Below, piece by piece: positions 19,284-27,909 of a DNA stretch of 64,000 bases; positions within the stretch are counted from its first letter, which is position 1; the number at the start of each line of letters is the position of its first letter. The stretch is from the NCBI RefSeq assembly GCF_001956585.1, contig NZ_MSRR01000001.1:82571-146570 (forward strand), read 5' to 3'. This stretch comes from Actinomyces naeslundii (GTDB lineage: Bacteria > Actinomycetota > Actinomycetes > Actinomycetales > Actinomycetaceae). The translations under genes were made by a program, and so were the position numbers. The notes below the pieces were generated by a model that was not told the origin of the DNA, made no database searches, and saw only the letters and a list, made by a program, of their open reading frames with translations.

Positions 19284-19580
19284 TGTGACGCCATAGAACG
19301 AGTCTCAGATCCGGCGTGACGATCCGTTGCGGGGCTGCTGCGGCCTGATTGCGACGAGAATTAGAGGATGAGCCTACGGTGCGGTGCGCTGGTTCTGATC
19401 GGGGACGTACTTTTCCGGCGAGGACTGCGTCTTCCTGCAAACCTCTGAGGCCCGGTGGTAGTCGTTTGTAGGAGAGGTACGTCCTGGACGGACAACACAG
19501 TTCTCGGCCCGTACCGAGTCGCTGAGGTCATACAGGGGAACAGCAAAGGCAGCGGTGACTCCTATGAGGAAACCTTCTTC
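19284..19580. other. Intergenic region after the M23 gene
   Basis: 297 nt between convergent genes. Short frames in it have no ribosome-binding site or family resemblance. I see no strong hairpin. Confidence 0.4.
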
Positions 19581-19934
19581 TTAGGCATACCATGCCATAG
19601 TGCCGTGAACGATTGCCGCGATTGATGGACCAACGATCATGGCCTGCTCTCTGCGTCGGACACCGATGCCGGCATCGACGATCTGGACCGCCATCGCAGC
19701 CATGAGGACCAGTCTCACGGTAGCGACGTCTGAAGTTGCGACGAAAGGTATGACTGCAGTGACTATGCCGAAGGGAACCGCTCGAGCCGCGTACATCTGA
19801 GCGAAGAACCTCTCTCCGGCGCTGATCTCTTGCGACTTGCTCATGATCCGAGGTTGGAAGACAACCAGCATTGATGACACTGCACTGATTGTTGCGGCGA
19901 AAGCGTTGAGAACCTGAAGTACGGCAATCGGCAC
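19581..19934 (-). CDS. Small four-helix membrane protein (DUF4267-like)
   Basis: 117 residues with four hydrophobic segments; a basic loop RRREQ is near residue 95. The arrangement resembles DUF4267 proteins of unknown function; this is from memory. GTG 19934 is preceded by AGGTGA. The gene lies 35 nt upstream of nothing on its strand and is 35 nt from the tesB stop (same strand), so it could be read from the tesB transcript. Confidence 0.6.
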   Translation of the reverse strand: MPIAVLQVLNAFAATISAVSSMLVVFQPRIMSKSQEISAGERFFAQMYAARAVPFGIVTAVIPFVATSDVATVRLVLMAAMAVQIVDAGIGVRRREQAMIVGPSIAAIVHGTMAWYA

Positions 19935-19969
19935 GATGAATCACCTGAGAGGGAAAGGTGGGGAGGGCG

Positions 19970-20950
19970 TCAACTGGGGATCGCGCTGCCGTCGTCGCCC
20001 TCGCCTATACGGATCCGCCAACGGCCCGAGCCGGCGTCGGCCCCTGAGTCCGTAGGTATGCGGACCATGCCCTCCTGGGCGATGGTCGACACGAGTCTGC
20101 CGGATGAGTCGAAGACCTGGGCTCGCGCCATGCCCCGGCCACCCTGTGAGGAGGGGGAGTCCTGCACGTAGAGCAGCCAGTCGCCCATGTCCACGTCGCG
20201 GTGGAACCACTGTGCGTGGTCAAGGGTCGCCAGACTCATGCCCTCACTGCGCCAGGACAGCCCCTGGCTGCGCAGCACCGGCTCCAGCATCACCTGGTCA
20301 CACACATAGGCCAGCAGCGCCCGGTGCACGGTCTGAGAGGTCTGCGTCGGGATACGACTGCGCGAACGCATCCACAGATGTTGGCGGCCGGCTCGCTCCC
20401 TGGCGGGACGCAGATAGAGGTTGCCCTCCACGTGCCTGAGGTCGAATGCCGCCGTGCGCCCCAGAAAGCGCGCCACCGGGTGATCGATGGTGCGGAAGAT
20501 CTCCAGGGCGCTCGTCAGGTCCTCAGGCCGCGGTACCGAGGGGGCCGTTACGTGAATGTCAGCCCCCTCCTGCTCCTCCTGGAAGGAGGTGAGCATCGTG
20601 AGGATCGACGTGCCTTCCTGGGAGGCCGCAGTGCGTCGCTGGGAGAAGGATCGGCCGTCGTGCAACCGCTCGACGGCGAAGCTGATCGGCTTGTCCGGCT
20701 TACCGCCCCGCATGAAGAAGGCGTGGACCGAGTGCGGCAGACGCTCCCCGTCGCCGTCGTCCTCGACCGTGGCGGCGGCGGCGAGCATTCCCTGGGCAAC
20801 CACCTGACCGCCGTAAACCCGGCCCGAGAGCTGCGGCAGGGAACCGCCGGTGAAGAGATCCTCCCCATCTCCCGCCGCCAGGCCGAGGACCCGGGTCACT
20901 GAGCCGAGGGGCTCCTCCGTGGCGGCGGGGACGGGGTAGGGGCTGGTCAC
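19970..20950 (-). CDS. tesB: Acyl-CoA thioesterase II
   Basis: 326 residues with a double hot-dog fold. It hydrolyses acyl-CoA to fatty acid and CoA. The N-terminal domain shows GRVYGGQVVAQ and HSVHAFFMRGG; the C-terminal domain has LDHAQWFHRD (catalytic Asp) and STIAQEGMVR (catalytic Gln), typical of TesB. I use GTG 20950, which overlaps the ptsI stop by 4 nt; the longer frame runs into ptsI. Coupling to ptsI is clear from the overlap although the functions seem unrelated. Confidence 0.92.
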   Translation of the reverse strand: MTSPYPVPAATEEPLGSVTRVLGLAAGDGEDLFTGGSLPQLSGRVYGGQVVAQGMLAAAATVEDDGDGERLPHSVHAFFMRGGKPDKPISFAVERLHDGRSFSQRRTAASQEGTSILTMLTSFQEEQEGADIHVTAPSVPRPEDLTSALEIFRTIDHPVARFLGRTAAFDLRHVEGNLYLRPARERAGRQHLWMRSRSRIPTQTSQTVHRALLAYVCDQVMLEPVLRSQGLSWRSEGMSLATLDHAQWFHRDVDMGDWLLYVQDSPSSQGGRGMARAQVFDSSGRLVSTIAQEGMVRIPTDSGADAGSGRWRIRIGEGDDGSAIPS

Positions 20951-22644
20951 AGACCGAGCTCCTCCAGGATCGGAAGCTTGGCGCGCACGGCGGCGCGAGC
21001 GTCCTCGGCGGTGGCCGCGGCGATGGCGATCTTGGCCAGCTCCCGGCACTCGTCGAGGGTGACGGACTTCAGAACGGCGTCGACATCTGGCAGTGCGCGT
21101 GCCGTCATCGACAGCGAGGCGACGCCCAGGCCCACCAGCACCGTTGCCAGCGCCGGGTCCGCAGCGGCCTCACCGCACACGCCCACTGGCCGACCCTTGG
21201 GAGAGGCACCCTCGCATGCCGTGCCGATCAGACGCAGCACGGCCGGCTGCCAGGCCGTGGACAGGTCGGCCAGCGAGGACAGCAGGCGGTCGGCCGCCAT
21301 GACGTACTGGGTGAGGTCGTTGGTGCCCACGGAGGCGAAGTCCGCGTGCTCGAAGAGCTTGTCCGCCATGAGCGCGGCGGAGGGAACCTCGATCATCATG
21401 CCGGCCGTCTTCAGGCCGTAGGAGCGCGCCTTCTCCGTGAAGGCCTTGGCCTCGTCGGCCGTGGAGATCATCGGGGCCATCACCCATACCTTCGCCTCGG
21501 TGGCGGCCTCGGCCTTGGCCAGCGCCTCGAGCTGGTGCTCCAGCACCTCGGGGTCGCGGCGCGTGGTCCGGTAGGCGCGCACGCCGAGCGCCGGGTTGGC
21601 CTCGGTGGCATCGGTCAGGAACGGCAGCGGCTTGTCAGCCCCGGCGTCGAGCGTGCGCACGACGACCTTCTTTCCGGGGAAGGCCTCCAGGACGCCCTGA
21701 TAGGCCTCCACCTGAGCCTCCACCGTGGGCTCCTCGGGCTGGTCGAGGAAGCAGAACTCGGTGCGGAACAGGCCGATACCCATCGCTCCGGCCTCCGCAG
21801 CACTGCGGGCTCCGGCTGCGTCACCAACATTGGCCAGCAGCTGGACCTCGTGGCCGTCCTTGGTGGCGCCGTCGCCGTTGAAGACACGCACGCGCGAGGC
21901 GAGCTCGCGGGCCCGGCGCAGAGCGTCCTCGGAGGGATTGATGGTGATCGTTCCCTTGGTGCCGTCCACCAGGACGATGTCACCCTCTGCCAGTGCGTCG
22001 GTGACCTCCTCGCCGGTGCCGACGATCGCCGGCATACCCAGAGCGCGGGCCAGGATGGCGGTGTGAGAGGTGGGCCCGCCCTCGGAGGTGATGAAGGCGA
22101 TGACCTTCTCGGGGTCCAGCAGCGCGGTGTCAGCCGGGGCCAGGTCGGTGGCCACGAGCACGAAGGGCTCGGGCAGGCGGGGAATGCCCGGCATGGGCGA
22201 CTCGGTCAGGACTGCGACGATACGGTCTCGTACGTCCTGCACGTCGCGGGTGCGTTCCGCCATGTAGCCGCCCAGCGACTCCAGCATCGTGGCCAGCGTT
22301 CCGGCTGACTCCCACACGGCACGCTCGGGAACCAGGCGCTTCTCTCGCACCATGGCCTGCGCCGTCGAGGTCAGAGTGGGATCGGCCGCCATCTGTGCTG
22401 TGGTCTCAAGGAGGGTGCGGGCCTCGGCCTTGGCCTCGGCGGCGGACAGCTCCAGGCCCTTCTTGACCTGCTGAGCCGCCAGCGCGATGCGCTCGCACTC
22501 CTTCTCGACATCGCGGCTGGGCTCGAGAGTGGCGATCTCGGGTTCAGGAATAGGGGGCGCCATCCTGGCGACGGGCCCGGCCACAAGGCCAGGGCTCACA
22601 CCGATGCCGGACAGGGTTGTGGCAGTGGTGTCGGACGCTGTCAT
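20947..22644 (-). CDS. ptsI: PTS enzyme I (phosphoenolpyruvate-protein phosphotransferase)
   Basis: 565 residues. Takes phosphate from PEP and passes it to HPr, at the head of the sugar phosphotransferase chain. The phospho-His is in GGPTSHTAILARALG near residue 186. The PEP-binding barrel shows RTEFCFLDQPEEPT (near 298), RTLDAGADKPLPFL and the signature TNDLTQYVMAADR (near 455). The ATG at 22644 follows GAGGAG with a 6-nt gap; an upstream ATG at 22677 lacks a site. HPr (ptsH) is not encoded here. Confidence 0.95.
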   Translation of the reverse strand: MTASDTTATTLSGIGVSPGLVAGPVARMAPPIPEPEIATLEPSRDVEKECERIALAAQQVKKGLELSAAEAKAEARTLLETTAQMAADPTLTSTAQAMVREKRLVPERAVWESAGTLATMLESLGGYMAERTRDVQDVRDRIVAVLTESPMPGIPRLPEPFVLVATDLAPADTALLDPEKVIAFITSEGGPTSHTAILARALGMPAIVGTGEEVTDALAEGDIVLVDGTKGTITINPSEDALRRARELASRVRVFNGDGATKDGHEVQLLANVGDAAGARSAAEAGAMGIGLFRTEFCFLDQPEEPTVEAQVEAYQGVLEAFPGKKVVVRTLDAGADKPLPFLTDATEANPALGVRAYRTTRRDPEVLEHQLEALAKAEAATEAKVWVMAPMISTADEAKAFTEKARSYGLKTAGMMIEVPSAALMADKLFEHADFASVGTNDLTQYVMAADRLLSSLADLSTAWQPAVLRLIGTACEGASPKGRPVGVCGEAAADPALATVLVGLGVASLSMTARALPDVDAVLKSVTLDECRELAKIAIAAATAEDARAAVRAKLPILEELGL

Positions 22645-23015
22645 GTGGTGCTCCTCATCGGAGACGAAAGGGATCATCGCTCATTGTGCCCTGACTACGC
22701 CCTGAATGAGACGTTTCCGCCAGGGGAATAACGATCTCCTCTGCGGCGTCGTCAAGGCTTCTATCGCGTTCCCATAAGGTTACGTGCGGGAATCTCGTGA
22801 AGCGAGGAGGTGCTCGGTGGGAGTGCCGCCTCGTACGGAGCCCCCGGGCTCCTCGCTGCCCCGTCGCATCCTCTCCGTACCGAGACCGGGCTCCCTCGCC
22901 GCGAACGGCGTGGAGGTGGGATAAAGTGATCGTGACCACGAAGGACTTCAGCCGCCCGCCCGACCGCATGACAGATGGGGATTGCGAGAGGACGGGAACC
23001 GAGAAGGGAATAGCC
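22645..23015. other. Divergent ptsI / EIIB regulatory region
   Basis: 371 nt between divergent PTS genes. It contains a dre-like site at 22925-22940 close to the EIIB gene. On the minus strand TTGACG near 22757 with an 18-nt spacer to TTATTC is a possible ptsI promoter. I see no coding frame with support. Confidence 0.5.
22925..22940. promoter_or_regulatory. dre-like (DasR/NagR-type) operator before EIIB-1
   Basis: AGTGATCGTGACCACG matches the Streptomyces DasR consensus (A-S-TGGTCTAGACCA-S-T) at 12 of 16 positions. It overlaps a possible -10 (TAAAGT, 22922-22927) of the EIIB gene. The match is weak on its own; position supports it. Confidence 0.4.
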
Positions 23016-23243
23016 ATGAGTACTGCATCAGACATCGTTGCCGGCCTCGGAGGCCGGGAGAACATCACCGCCCTCGAGCCCTGTATCACGCGTCTGCGTG
23101 TGGAGGTTACCGACCAGGCGAAGGTCGATGAAGAGGCGTTGCGGGCGGCCGGCGCCTTCGGCGTGGTGCGTTCCGGCCGCGTCGTCCAGGTCGTCGTCGG
23201 CCCGACGGCGGACACCCTCGCCTCGGAGATCGCGTCCCTCTGA
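23016..23243 (+). CDS. Stand-alone PTS EIIB, glucose/GlcNAc family (paralog 1)
   Basis: 75 residues. Carries phosphate from EIIA to the sugar on EIIC through Cys in EPCITRLRVEV (near residue 22). The start ATG follows AGAAGGGAA; the longer upstream frame is not family-like. EIIB is normally fused to EIIC in this family; here it is a free domain, as in Streptomyces NagF-type systems. A second copy lies at 26468. A strong terminator follows, so it is a single-gene unit. Confidence 0.9.
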   Translation: MSTASDIVAGLGGRENITALEPCITRLRVEVTDQAKVDEEALRAAGAFGVVRSGRVVQVVVGPTADTLASEIASL

Positions 23244-23270
23244 CTGCGGCCCGGCCGCCGTCGGTCGGTA

Positions 23271-23312
23271 GGTCGTCCGGCTCCAGCACCCTCATCCTGG
23301 AGCCGGACGACC
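23271..23312 (+). terminator. Terminator of EIIB-1
   Basis: Perfect 16-bp stem, arms 23271-23286 and 23297-23312, with a 10-nt loop. Confidence 0.7.
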
Positions 23313-23650
23313 TGTCCGCGGTCATACGACGTCTGGGCGTGCTGCGGCCCATGGCCCCGCCGGTCTTCAACCGGGTGCCGACCCGCCATGCGGTCCTGGA
23401 CACATGCTTCCCGGGCTCCTGGTACGCATCGGCATGATTCTGGGGCGTCACCGTGAAACAGTTGCAGCAAAACGTCAGCAGGCCCGGTGCGGCGGGTGCA
23501 CAACCATTCGTCGCTGGGGCACACTTGGACACTGCTAGCCCTTCTAGCGTCTGCGTCCCGTTCCAACCCGGCGGTTCCCCAGGGTTGACGGCGGAGCGCA
23601 ACCCTCCTCCACGGCACTCCACCGCACATCTGCTCACGCAAGGCTGACCC
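23313..23650. other. Intergenic region before malQ
   Basis: 338 nt. No coding frame looks real. TTGGAC near 23524 and TAGCGT near 23544 are promoter-like but too closely spaced. No dre-like site was found here. Confidence 0.4.
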
Positions 23651-25867
23651 ATGCACATGAATGAGTTCAACGACGACCAGTCACCCGCTTCTGAGAGCCT
23701 CAAGCACCTTGCCGAGGCGTATGGTGTCTCCACCGAGTACTGGGACTACCACGGCAACCTCGCCTCCCCCTCGGGCGCCACCCTCAAGGCCGTGCTCACC
23801 GCGCTCGGTGTGAGCGCCCGCACCGATGAGGAGATCGAGCGCTCCCTGCGAGAGGTGGAGGACGCTCCCTGGCGCCAGACACTCGCTCCCACCGTAGTCA
23901 CTCGTGGCGGAGTGGAGTCCACCGTCCCCGTGTACGTCCCCGACGGTGCGAAGGTGCGGGTACGCGTCGAGCTTGAGGACGGTGGGGTCCGAGAGCTGAC
24001 CCAGACCGAGGACTGGACGGTGCCCCGAGAGGTCGACGGAGTCAAGCGTGGTCGCGCCTCCTTCATCCTGGGAACCGACCTGCCCCTGGGCTGGCACCGG
24101 CTCATCGCGGAGGTCAGCCCCGGCTCCGGACAGTCGGCGCCTCAGGGCGCGCACGCCGCTGCGCCGGCCGACGGTGAGGCGGAGACGGTCACGGTGACCT
24201 CGGCTCTGGCGGTCACCCCTAACCATCTTGATCTGCCCAAGGCTCTTGGGGAGCGTGGCTGGGGCGTCATGACCCAGCTCTACTCGATTCGTTCGCGGGG
24301 CTCCTGGGGAACCGGCGACACCGACGACCTCACCGAGCTCGCCTCCTTCCTGGGGGACCAGGGGGCCGACTTCCTGCTCATCAACCCGTTGCACGCGGCT
24401 GAGCCAGTAGCGCCGATGACCCCCTCGCCCTATCTGCCCGTCACCCGCCGCTTCGTCAACCCGCTCTACATCCGGCCTGAGAACATCCCGGAGGTGGCCC
24501 GGCTCTCCGGTCCCAAGCGCTCGCTGGTGCAGTGGGCCTTCGAGGAGGTCAAGGACAGCGACCTGAGCGCCGAGCCTATCGATCGGGACACGGTGTGGAA
24601 GGCCAAGCATGAGGCCCTTGAGGTCATCTTCTCCGCAGGCCGCTCCTACGCCCGGCAGCGCGACTTCGAGCGTTTCCGTGCCGAGCAGGGCGAGGGGCTG
24701 GAGCGCTTCGCCTTGTGGAGCGCGTTGGTGGAGAAGCACGGTTCCCTGGAGACGTGGCCCGCTACGCTGCGCGATCCGGACTCGGCCTATGTGGCCAACG
24801 AGGCTCACCTACTGGCCGAGCGCATCGACTTCTTCGCCTGGCTGCAGTGGATCGTCGACGAGCAGCTGGCGCGCGCGCAGGCCGAGGCCCTGGCCTCGGG
24901 AATGGCGCTCGGCATCATGGACGACCTCGCCGTGGGCGTGCACTCGCAGGGTGCGGACGTGTGGTCCAACCCGGAGGCATTCGCCTCCGGCGTCACGGTG
25001 GGCGCACCGCCGGACATGTACAACCAGCAGGGCCAGAACTGGTCCCAGCCGCCGTGGAACCCCGAGTACCTCGCCCGCTCCGCTTACGCCCCTCTGCGTG
25101 ACATGGTGCGCACGGTGCTGCGTCACGCTGGTGCGCTGCGCGTGGACCACATCATCGGCCTGTTCCGCCTGTGGTGGATCCCTGAGGGCATGGGGGCCGA
25201 TTGCGGCGCCTACGTGCGCTACGACCATGAGGCCATGCTCGGCGTCGTCCTCCTGGAGGCATACCGAGCCGGCGCCGTCGTGATCGGCGAGGACCTGGGC
25301 ACCGTTGAGCCCTGGGCTCGCGACTACCTGGCCAGCCGTGGTGTGCTGGGAACCAGTGTGCTGTGGTTCGAGAAGCAGCACGACGGCTGGCCCCTCCAGC
25401 CGCAGGACTACCGGCGTCTGGCCCTGTCCACGGTCAACACCCACGACCTCCCTCCGACAGCCGGCTACCTCGCCGACGAGCACGTCGAGCTGCGTGAGCG
25501 CCTCGGCCTGCTCACCGAGCCGGTCGAGCAGGTGCGCACCGAGGCCCGTATCGAGCGCGACCGGATGACGGCCCGGCTGCGTGAGCACGATCTGCTGGGG
25601 GAGGCCCCCACCGAGCGTCAGATGGTCGAGGCTCTGCACCGCTACGTGGTACGTACCCCCTCGGTCCTGGTCGGCATCGCGCTGGTCGACGGCGTGGGGG
25701 AGCGGCGCGCTCAGAATCAGCCCGGCACTGACCAGGAGTACCCCAACTGGAGGATCCCCCTGGCCGACGGCGCCGGTGAGGTCGTCCTCGTCGACGACCT
25801 GCCCGAGAACGCCCGCCTGGGCAGCCTCTTGTCCGTCGTGCGTGATGAGATGACGTCGTCCTCCTGA
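23651..25867 (+). CDS. malQ: 4-alpha-glucanotransferase (amylomaltase)
   Basis: 738 residues, GH77 family. It transfers maltosyl units between maltodextrins. The nucleophile Asp is in LRVDHIIGLFR near residue 499, the acid Glu in VIGEDLGTVEP near 545 and the transition-state Asp in VNTHDLPPT near 600. The 250s loop VGAPPDMYNQQGQNW is intact. The N-terminal extension (about 150 residues) with a beta-sandwich is usual in actinobacterial MalQ. ATG 23651 or 23657 are both possible. It lies among PTS genes on the opposite strand from EIIA/EIIB-2 and is probably an independent unit. Confidence 0.95.
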   Translation: MHMNEFNDDQSPASESLKHLAEAYGVSTEYWDYHGNLASPSGATLKAVLTALGVSARTDEEIERSLREVEDAPWRQTLAPTVVTRGGVESTVPVYVPDGAKVRVRVELEDGGVRELTQTEDWTVPREVDGVKRGRASFILGTDLPLGWHRLIAEVSPGSGQSAPQGAHAAAPADGEAETVTVTSALAVTPNHLDLPKALGERGWGVMTQLYSIRSRGSWGTGDTDDLTELASFLGDQGADFLLINPLHAAEPVAPMTPSPYLPVTRRFVNPLYIRPENIPEVARLSGPKRSLVQWAFEEVKDSDLSAEPIDRDTVWKAKHEALEVIFSAGRSYARQRDFERFRAEQGEGLERFALWSALVEKHGSLETWPATLRDPDSAYVANEAHLLAERIDFFAWLQWIVDEQLARAQAEALASGMALGIMDDLAVGVHSQGADVWSNPEAFASGVTVGAPPDMYNQQGQNWSQPPWNPEYLARSAYAPLRDMVRTVLRHAGALRVDHIIGLFRLWWIPEGMGADCGAYVRYDHEAMLGVVLLEAYRAGAVVIGEDLGTVEPWARDYLASRGVLGTSVLWFEKQHDGWPLQPQDYRRLALSTVNTHDLPPTAGYLADEHVELRERLGLLTEPVEQVRTEARIERDRMTARLREHDLLGEAPTERQMVEALHRYVVRTPSVLVGIALVDGVGERRAQNQPGTDQEYPNWRIPLADGAGEVVLVDDLPENARLGSLLSVVRDEMTSSS

Positions 25868-25907
25868 CGTCTGCGTCGGCTTGACCGACGATGACGATGC
25901 CGCGGAA

Positions 25908-25950
25908 GACTGTGGTTCCGGCCGTCCAGGTGATGGCCGGGACCACAGTC
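25908..25950. terminator. Bidirectional terminator between malQ and EIIA
   Basis: 16-nt arms 25908-25923 and 25935-25950 pair fully if one G-U is allowed; 11-nt loop. It serves convergent genes. Confidence 0.65.
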
Positions 25951-26009
25951 CGTTCGTGCGAGGGAGCGACCGCATGCGACCGTGTATGACCGCATGCGGT
26001 AGCCCGGCC

Positions 26010-26471
26010 TCATGCCCAGGTCATGAGCGGGTCTCCGGCTTCAACCCGTTGTCCCGACGGAACCGGGGTCAGGGCGGACTCCTGCCCCTCCAGGGCGATG
26101 ACGGGGACGATCGGGTTGAGTCCACCTGCCTCGATCTGAACAGGTGACCAGGTGATGGCGGGCTGGCCCGCATCGACCGCTTCGCCCTCGGCCACCAGGA
26201 GAGTGAAGCCGCTGCCTCCCAGACCCACAGTGTCCAGGCCCAGGTGGACCAGGATGCTGCGACCGTTGTCATCGGTGATGACATAGGCATGGGGATGGAT
26301 CTTCGAGACGGTGCCGCTGATCGGTGCCAGGGCGCTGACGTCATCGCCACCAGCACGGTCCGGGATGACCGCTACTCCCGGACCGACGATCCGGCCGGAG
26401 AACACGGGGTCGGGAACATCGTCGAGAGCAACGACGACGCCGGCCACCGGTGACCGGACGACTTGGCTCAC
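26010..26471 (-). CDS. crr: PTS EIIA, glucose family
   Basis: 153 residues. Transfers phosphate from HPr to EIIB; the phospho-His is in SILVHLGLDTVGL near residue 77 and its partner His in KIHPHAYVI near 60. The N-terminus (VRSPVAGVVVALDDVPDPVFSG) matches EIIA-Glc. The GTG start overlaps the EIIB-2 stop by 4 nt, so both are co-translated. It may feed more than one EIIC. Confidence 0.93.
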   Translation of the reverse strand: MSQVVRSPVAGVVVALDDVPDPVFSGRIVGPGVAVIPDRAGGDDVSALAPISGTVSKIHPHAYVITDDNGRSILVHLGLDTVGLGGSGFTLLVAEGEAVDAGQPAITWSPVQIEAGGLNPIVPVIALEGQESALTPVPSGQRVEAGDPLMTWA

Positions 26472-26698
26472 CGCAGGTCCTCGATGTCTTCTGCGATGGT
26501 GTCGGCGTTGGGACCGACGACGACCTGCACGATCTCGCCCAGCTTGACGACCCCGTGCGCACCCGCCGCCTTGAGTGCGGGCTCGTCCACGAGTGATCCG
26601 TCCTCGAGCTCGCAGCGCAGACGGGTGATACAGGGCTCGATCTCCACGATGTTGTCGAATCCACCGAGGGCGTCGACGATGCTCTGTGCCTGGGACAT
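26468..26698 (-). CDS. Stand-alone PTS EIIB, glucose/GlcNAc family (paralog 2)
   Basis: 76 residues. Phospho-Cys in EPCITRLRCEL near residue 22; SIVDALGGFDNIVEIEPCIT is the family N-terminus. It is clearly related to the EIIB at 23016 (shared EPCITRLR and VVQVVVGP segments). GAGGAA lies before the ATG. It heads a two-gene operon with EIIA. EIIC for this pair is likely the gene at 27910. Confidence 0.92.
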   Translation of the reverse strand: MSQAQSIVDALGGFDNIVEIEPCITRLRCELEDGSLVDEPALKAAGAHGVVKLGEIVQVVVGPNADTIAEDIEDLR

Positions 26699-26823
26699 GG
26701 GTTCCTCCTGGGTCTGACCGGACAGGTGCCGGGTTCTGGGGTGGTGCGTGGCGGTGCCGGAATGGGCGTCAGAAAGTAGCGAAGATGCACTGTCAGGTGA
26801 TGGCTCCTTCGCCTTACCGGACT

Positions 26824-26839
26824 AGTGGTCCATACCAGT
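26824..26839. promoter_or_regulatory. dre-like operator before the EIIB-2/EIIA operon
   Basis: AGTGGTCCATACCAGT matches the DasR consensus at 14 of 16 positions, the best site in the window. On the minus strand a promoter (TGGACA, 26872-26867; 16-nt spacer; TACCAT, 26850-26845) places the transcription start at the site, as expected for repression. Confidence 0.65.
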
Positions 26840-26844
26840 AGACC

Positions 26845-26872
26845 ATGGTACAGGTCGTCATGGGCTTGTCCA
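26845..26872 (-). promoter_or_regulatory. Promoter of EIIB-2/EIIA
   Basis: -35 TGGACA and -10 TACCAT separated by 16 nt on the minus strand, followed directly by the dre-like operator. Confidence 0.5.
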
Positions 26873-26893
26873 GTGTCGATCGGTGATGTTTTC

Positions 26894-27643
26894 TTAAGGC
26901 CGAGGGCGAGAGGGGCGGAAGGCCGGCTTGGGAGCGGCCACCGGAACCCACAGGGTGTAACGGTCGGCGCGGAACAGGGTGCGCGAGTAGTCGATCGCGC
27001 AGTGCTCGTGGAAGGTCCGCCGAGTGATGTCCAGGGTCGGGGCTCCCTCCTGGACGGACAGCAGTGCCGCCTCCTGGGCCGTGGCCGCATGGGCCTCGAT
27101 CATGTCCTCGCCCCACTCGGGTGCCATTCCGGCCTGGGTCAGCTCTGCGTAGACCGAGAAGTTCGGGCTGGTGCGCAGCAGGTCAGGAAGAAGCGCCGCA
27201 GGGATCCAGTTCTCCTCGATGGCCATGGGGATGGCATTGGCGGTCAGTAGGCGACGCAGGTGATGGACCTCGGTGCCCGCCTCGAGCTCCAGCGCAGCCG
27301 CCACGGTCTCGCCTGCGGGGACGGTCTCGGTCAGTAGCATGACAACGCCGGGCTCCATCCCGCGCCGCTGCATCTCCTGGGTGAAGGAGGTCAGTCTTAC
27401 CTGCAGATCGAGCTTCGGGGGTGCGACGAACGTGCCCCTGCCCTGATGGCGCTCCAGGACCCCGTCGACGACGAGGGTGTCAATGGCCTGGCGCACGGTC
27501 ATTCGGGAGACCTCGAACTGCTCGCACAGCTCACGCTCGGAGGGGACCGGGGAGCCGCTGGCGAGTCCGTTCCTGATGAGCTCCAGCAGATGGTTGCGCA
27601 CGATGACGTACTTCGCCGGTCTCTTACCTGGGTTCTTGGGCAT
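26894..27643 (-). CDS. GntR/HutC-family regulator, DasR/NagR-like
   Basis: 249 residues. N-terminal GntR winged helix (SGSPVPSERELCEQFEVSRM, then TVRQAIDTLV) and a C-terminal UTRA effector domain, the layout of DasR/NagR/YvoA, which respond to GlcN-6-P or related sugar phosphates. RHQGRGTFVAPP is the usual linker. I choose ATG 27643 (MPKNPGKRPAKYVIV) with AGGGAG upstream rather than 27751. It sits between EIIB-2/EIIA and the divergent EIIC and has its own dre-like site. The effector is inferred, not visible. Confidence 0.88.
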   Translation of the reverse strand: MPKNPGKRPAKYVIVRNHLLELIRNGLASGSPVPSERELCEQFEVSRMTVRQAIDTLVVDGVLERHQGRGTFVAPPKLDLQVRLTSFTQEMQRRGMEPGVVMLLTETVPAGETVAAALELEAGTEVHHLRRLLTANAIPMAIEENWIPAALLPDLLRTSPNFSVYAELTQAGMAPEWGEDMIEAHAATAQEAALLSVQEGAPTLDITRRTFHEHCAIDYSRTLFRADRYTLWVPVAAPKPAFRPSRPRP

Positions 27644-27686
27644 GGGACTCCCTGGTCGACGGTGGATAGAAGCGGTCAGAAAGTGA

Positions 27687-27702
27687 ACTGGTCGCAACCA
27701 TT
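27687..27702. promoter_or_regulatory. dre-like operator before the GntR regulator
   Basis: ACTGGTCGCAACCATT matches the consensus at 12 of 16 positions, 44-59 nt before the regulator start. It would give autoregulation. Weak match, good location. Confidence 0.4.
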
Positions 27703-27758
27703 GTTTCCGCTCCGTTGCGTTTGCGTGCCTCATTATGGCTGAAGAGTGCACTCAGTGC

Positions 27759-27787
27759 TTGACATTGAAAGTTCTTTCGGTTTCTCT
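27759..27787 (+). promoter_or_regulatory. Promoter of EIIC
   Basis: Perfect -35 TTGACA (27759-27764), 17-nt spacer, weak -10 TTCTCT (27782-27787). The dre-like site follows immediately. Confidence 0.4.
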
Positions 27788-27793
27788 GGTGTC

Positions 27794-27809
27794 ACTGGTC
27801 CAGACGTGT
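27794..27809. promoter_or_regulatory. dre-like operator before EIIC
   Basis: ACTGGTCCAGACGTGT matches the consensus at 13 of 16; the left half-site is perfect. It lies just after the -10 of the EIIC promoter. Confidence 0.5.
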
Positions 27810-27909
27810 TCGGAGTCGAGCCGTCCAGACCGCCACCGTCATGGCGGGCAGCCATGCGGGCAACTCCGATGCGGCAGTGACGCCGCTTGATCCTGAACTG
27901 GAGAACATC

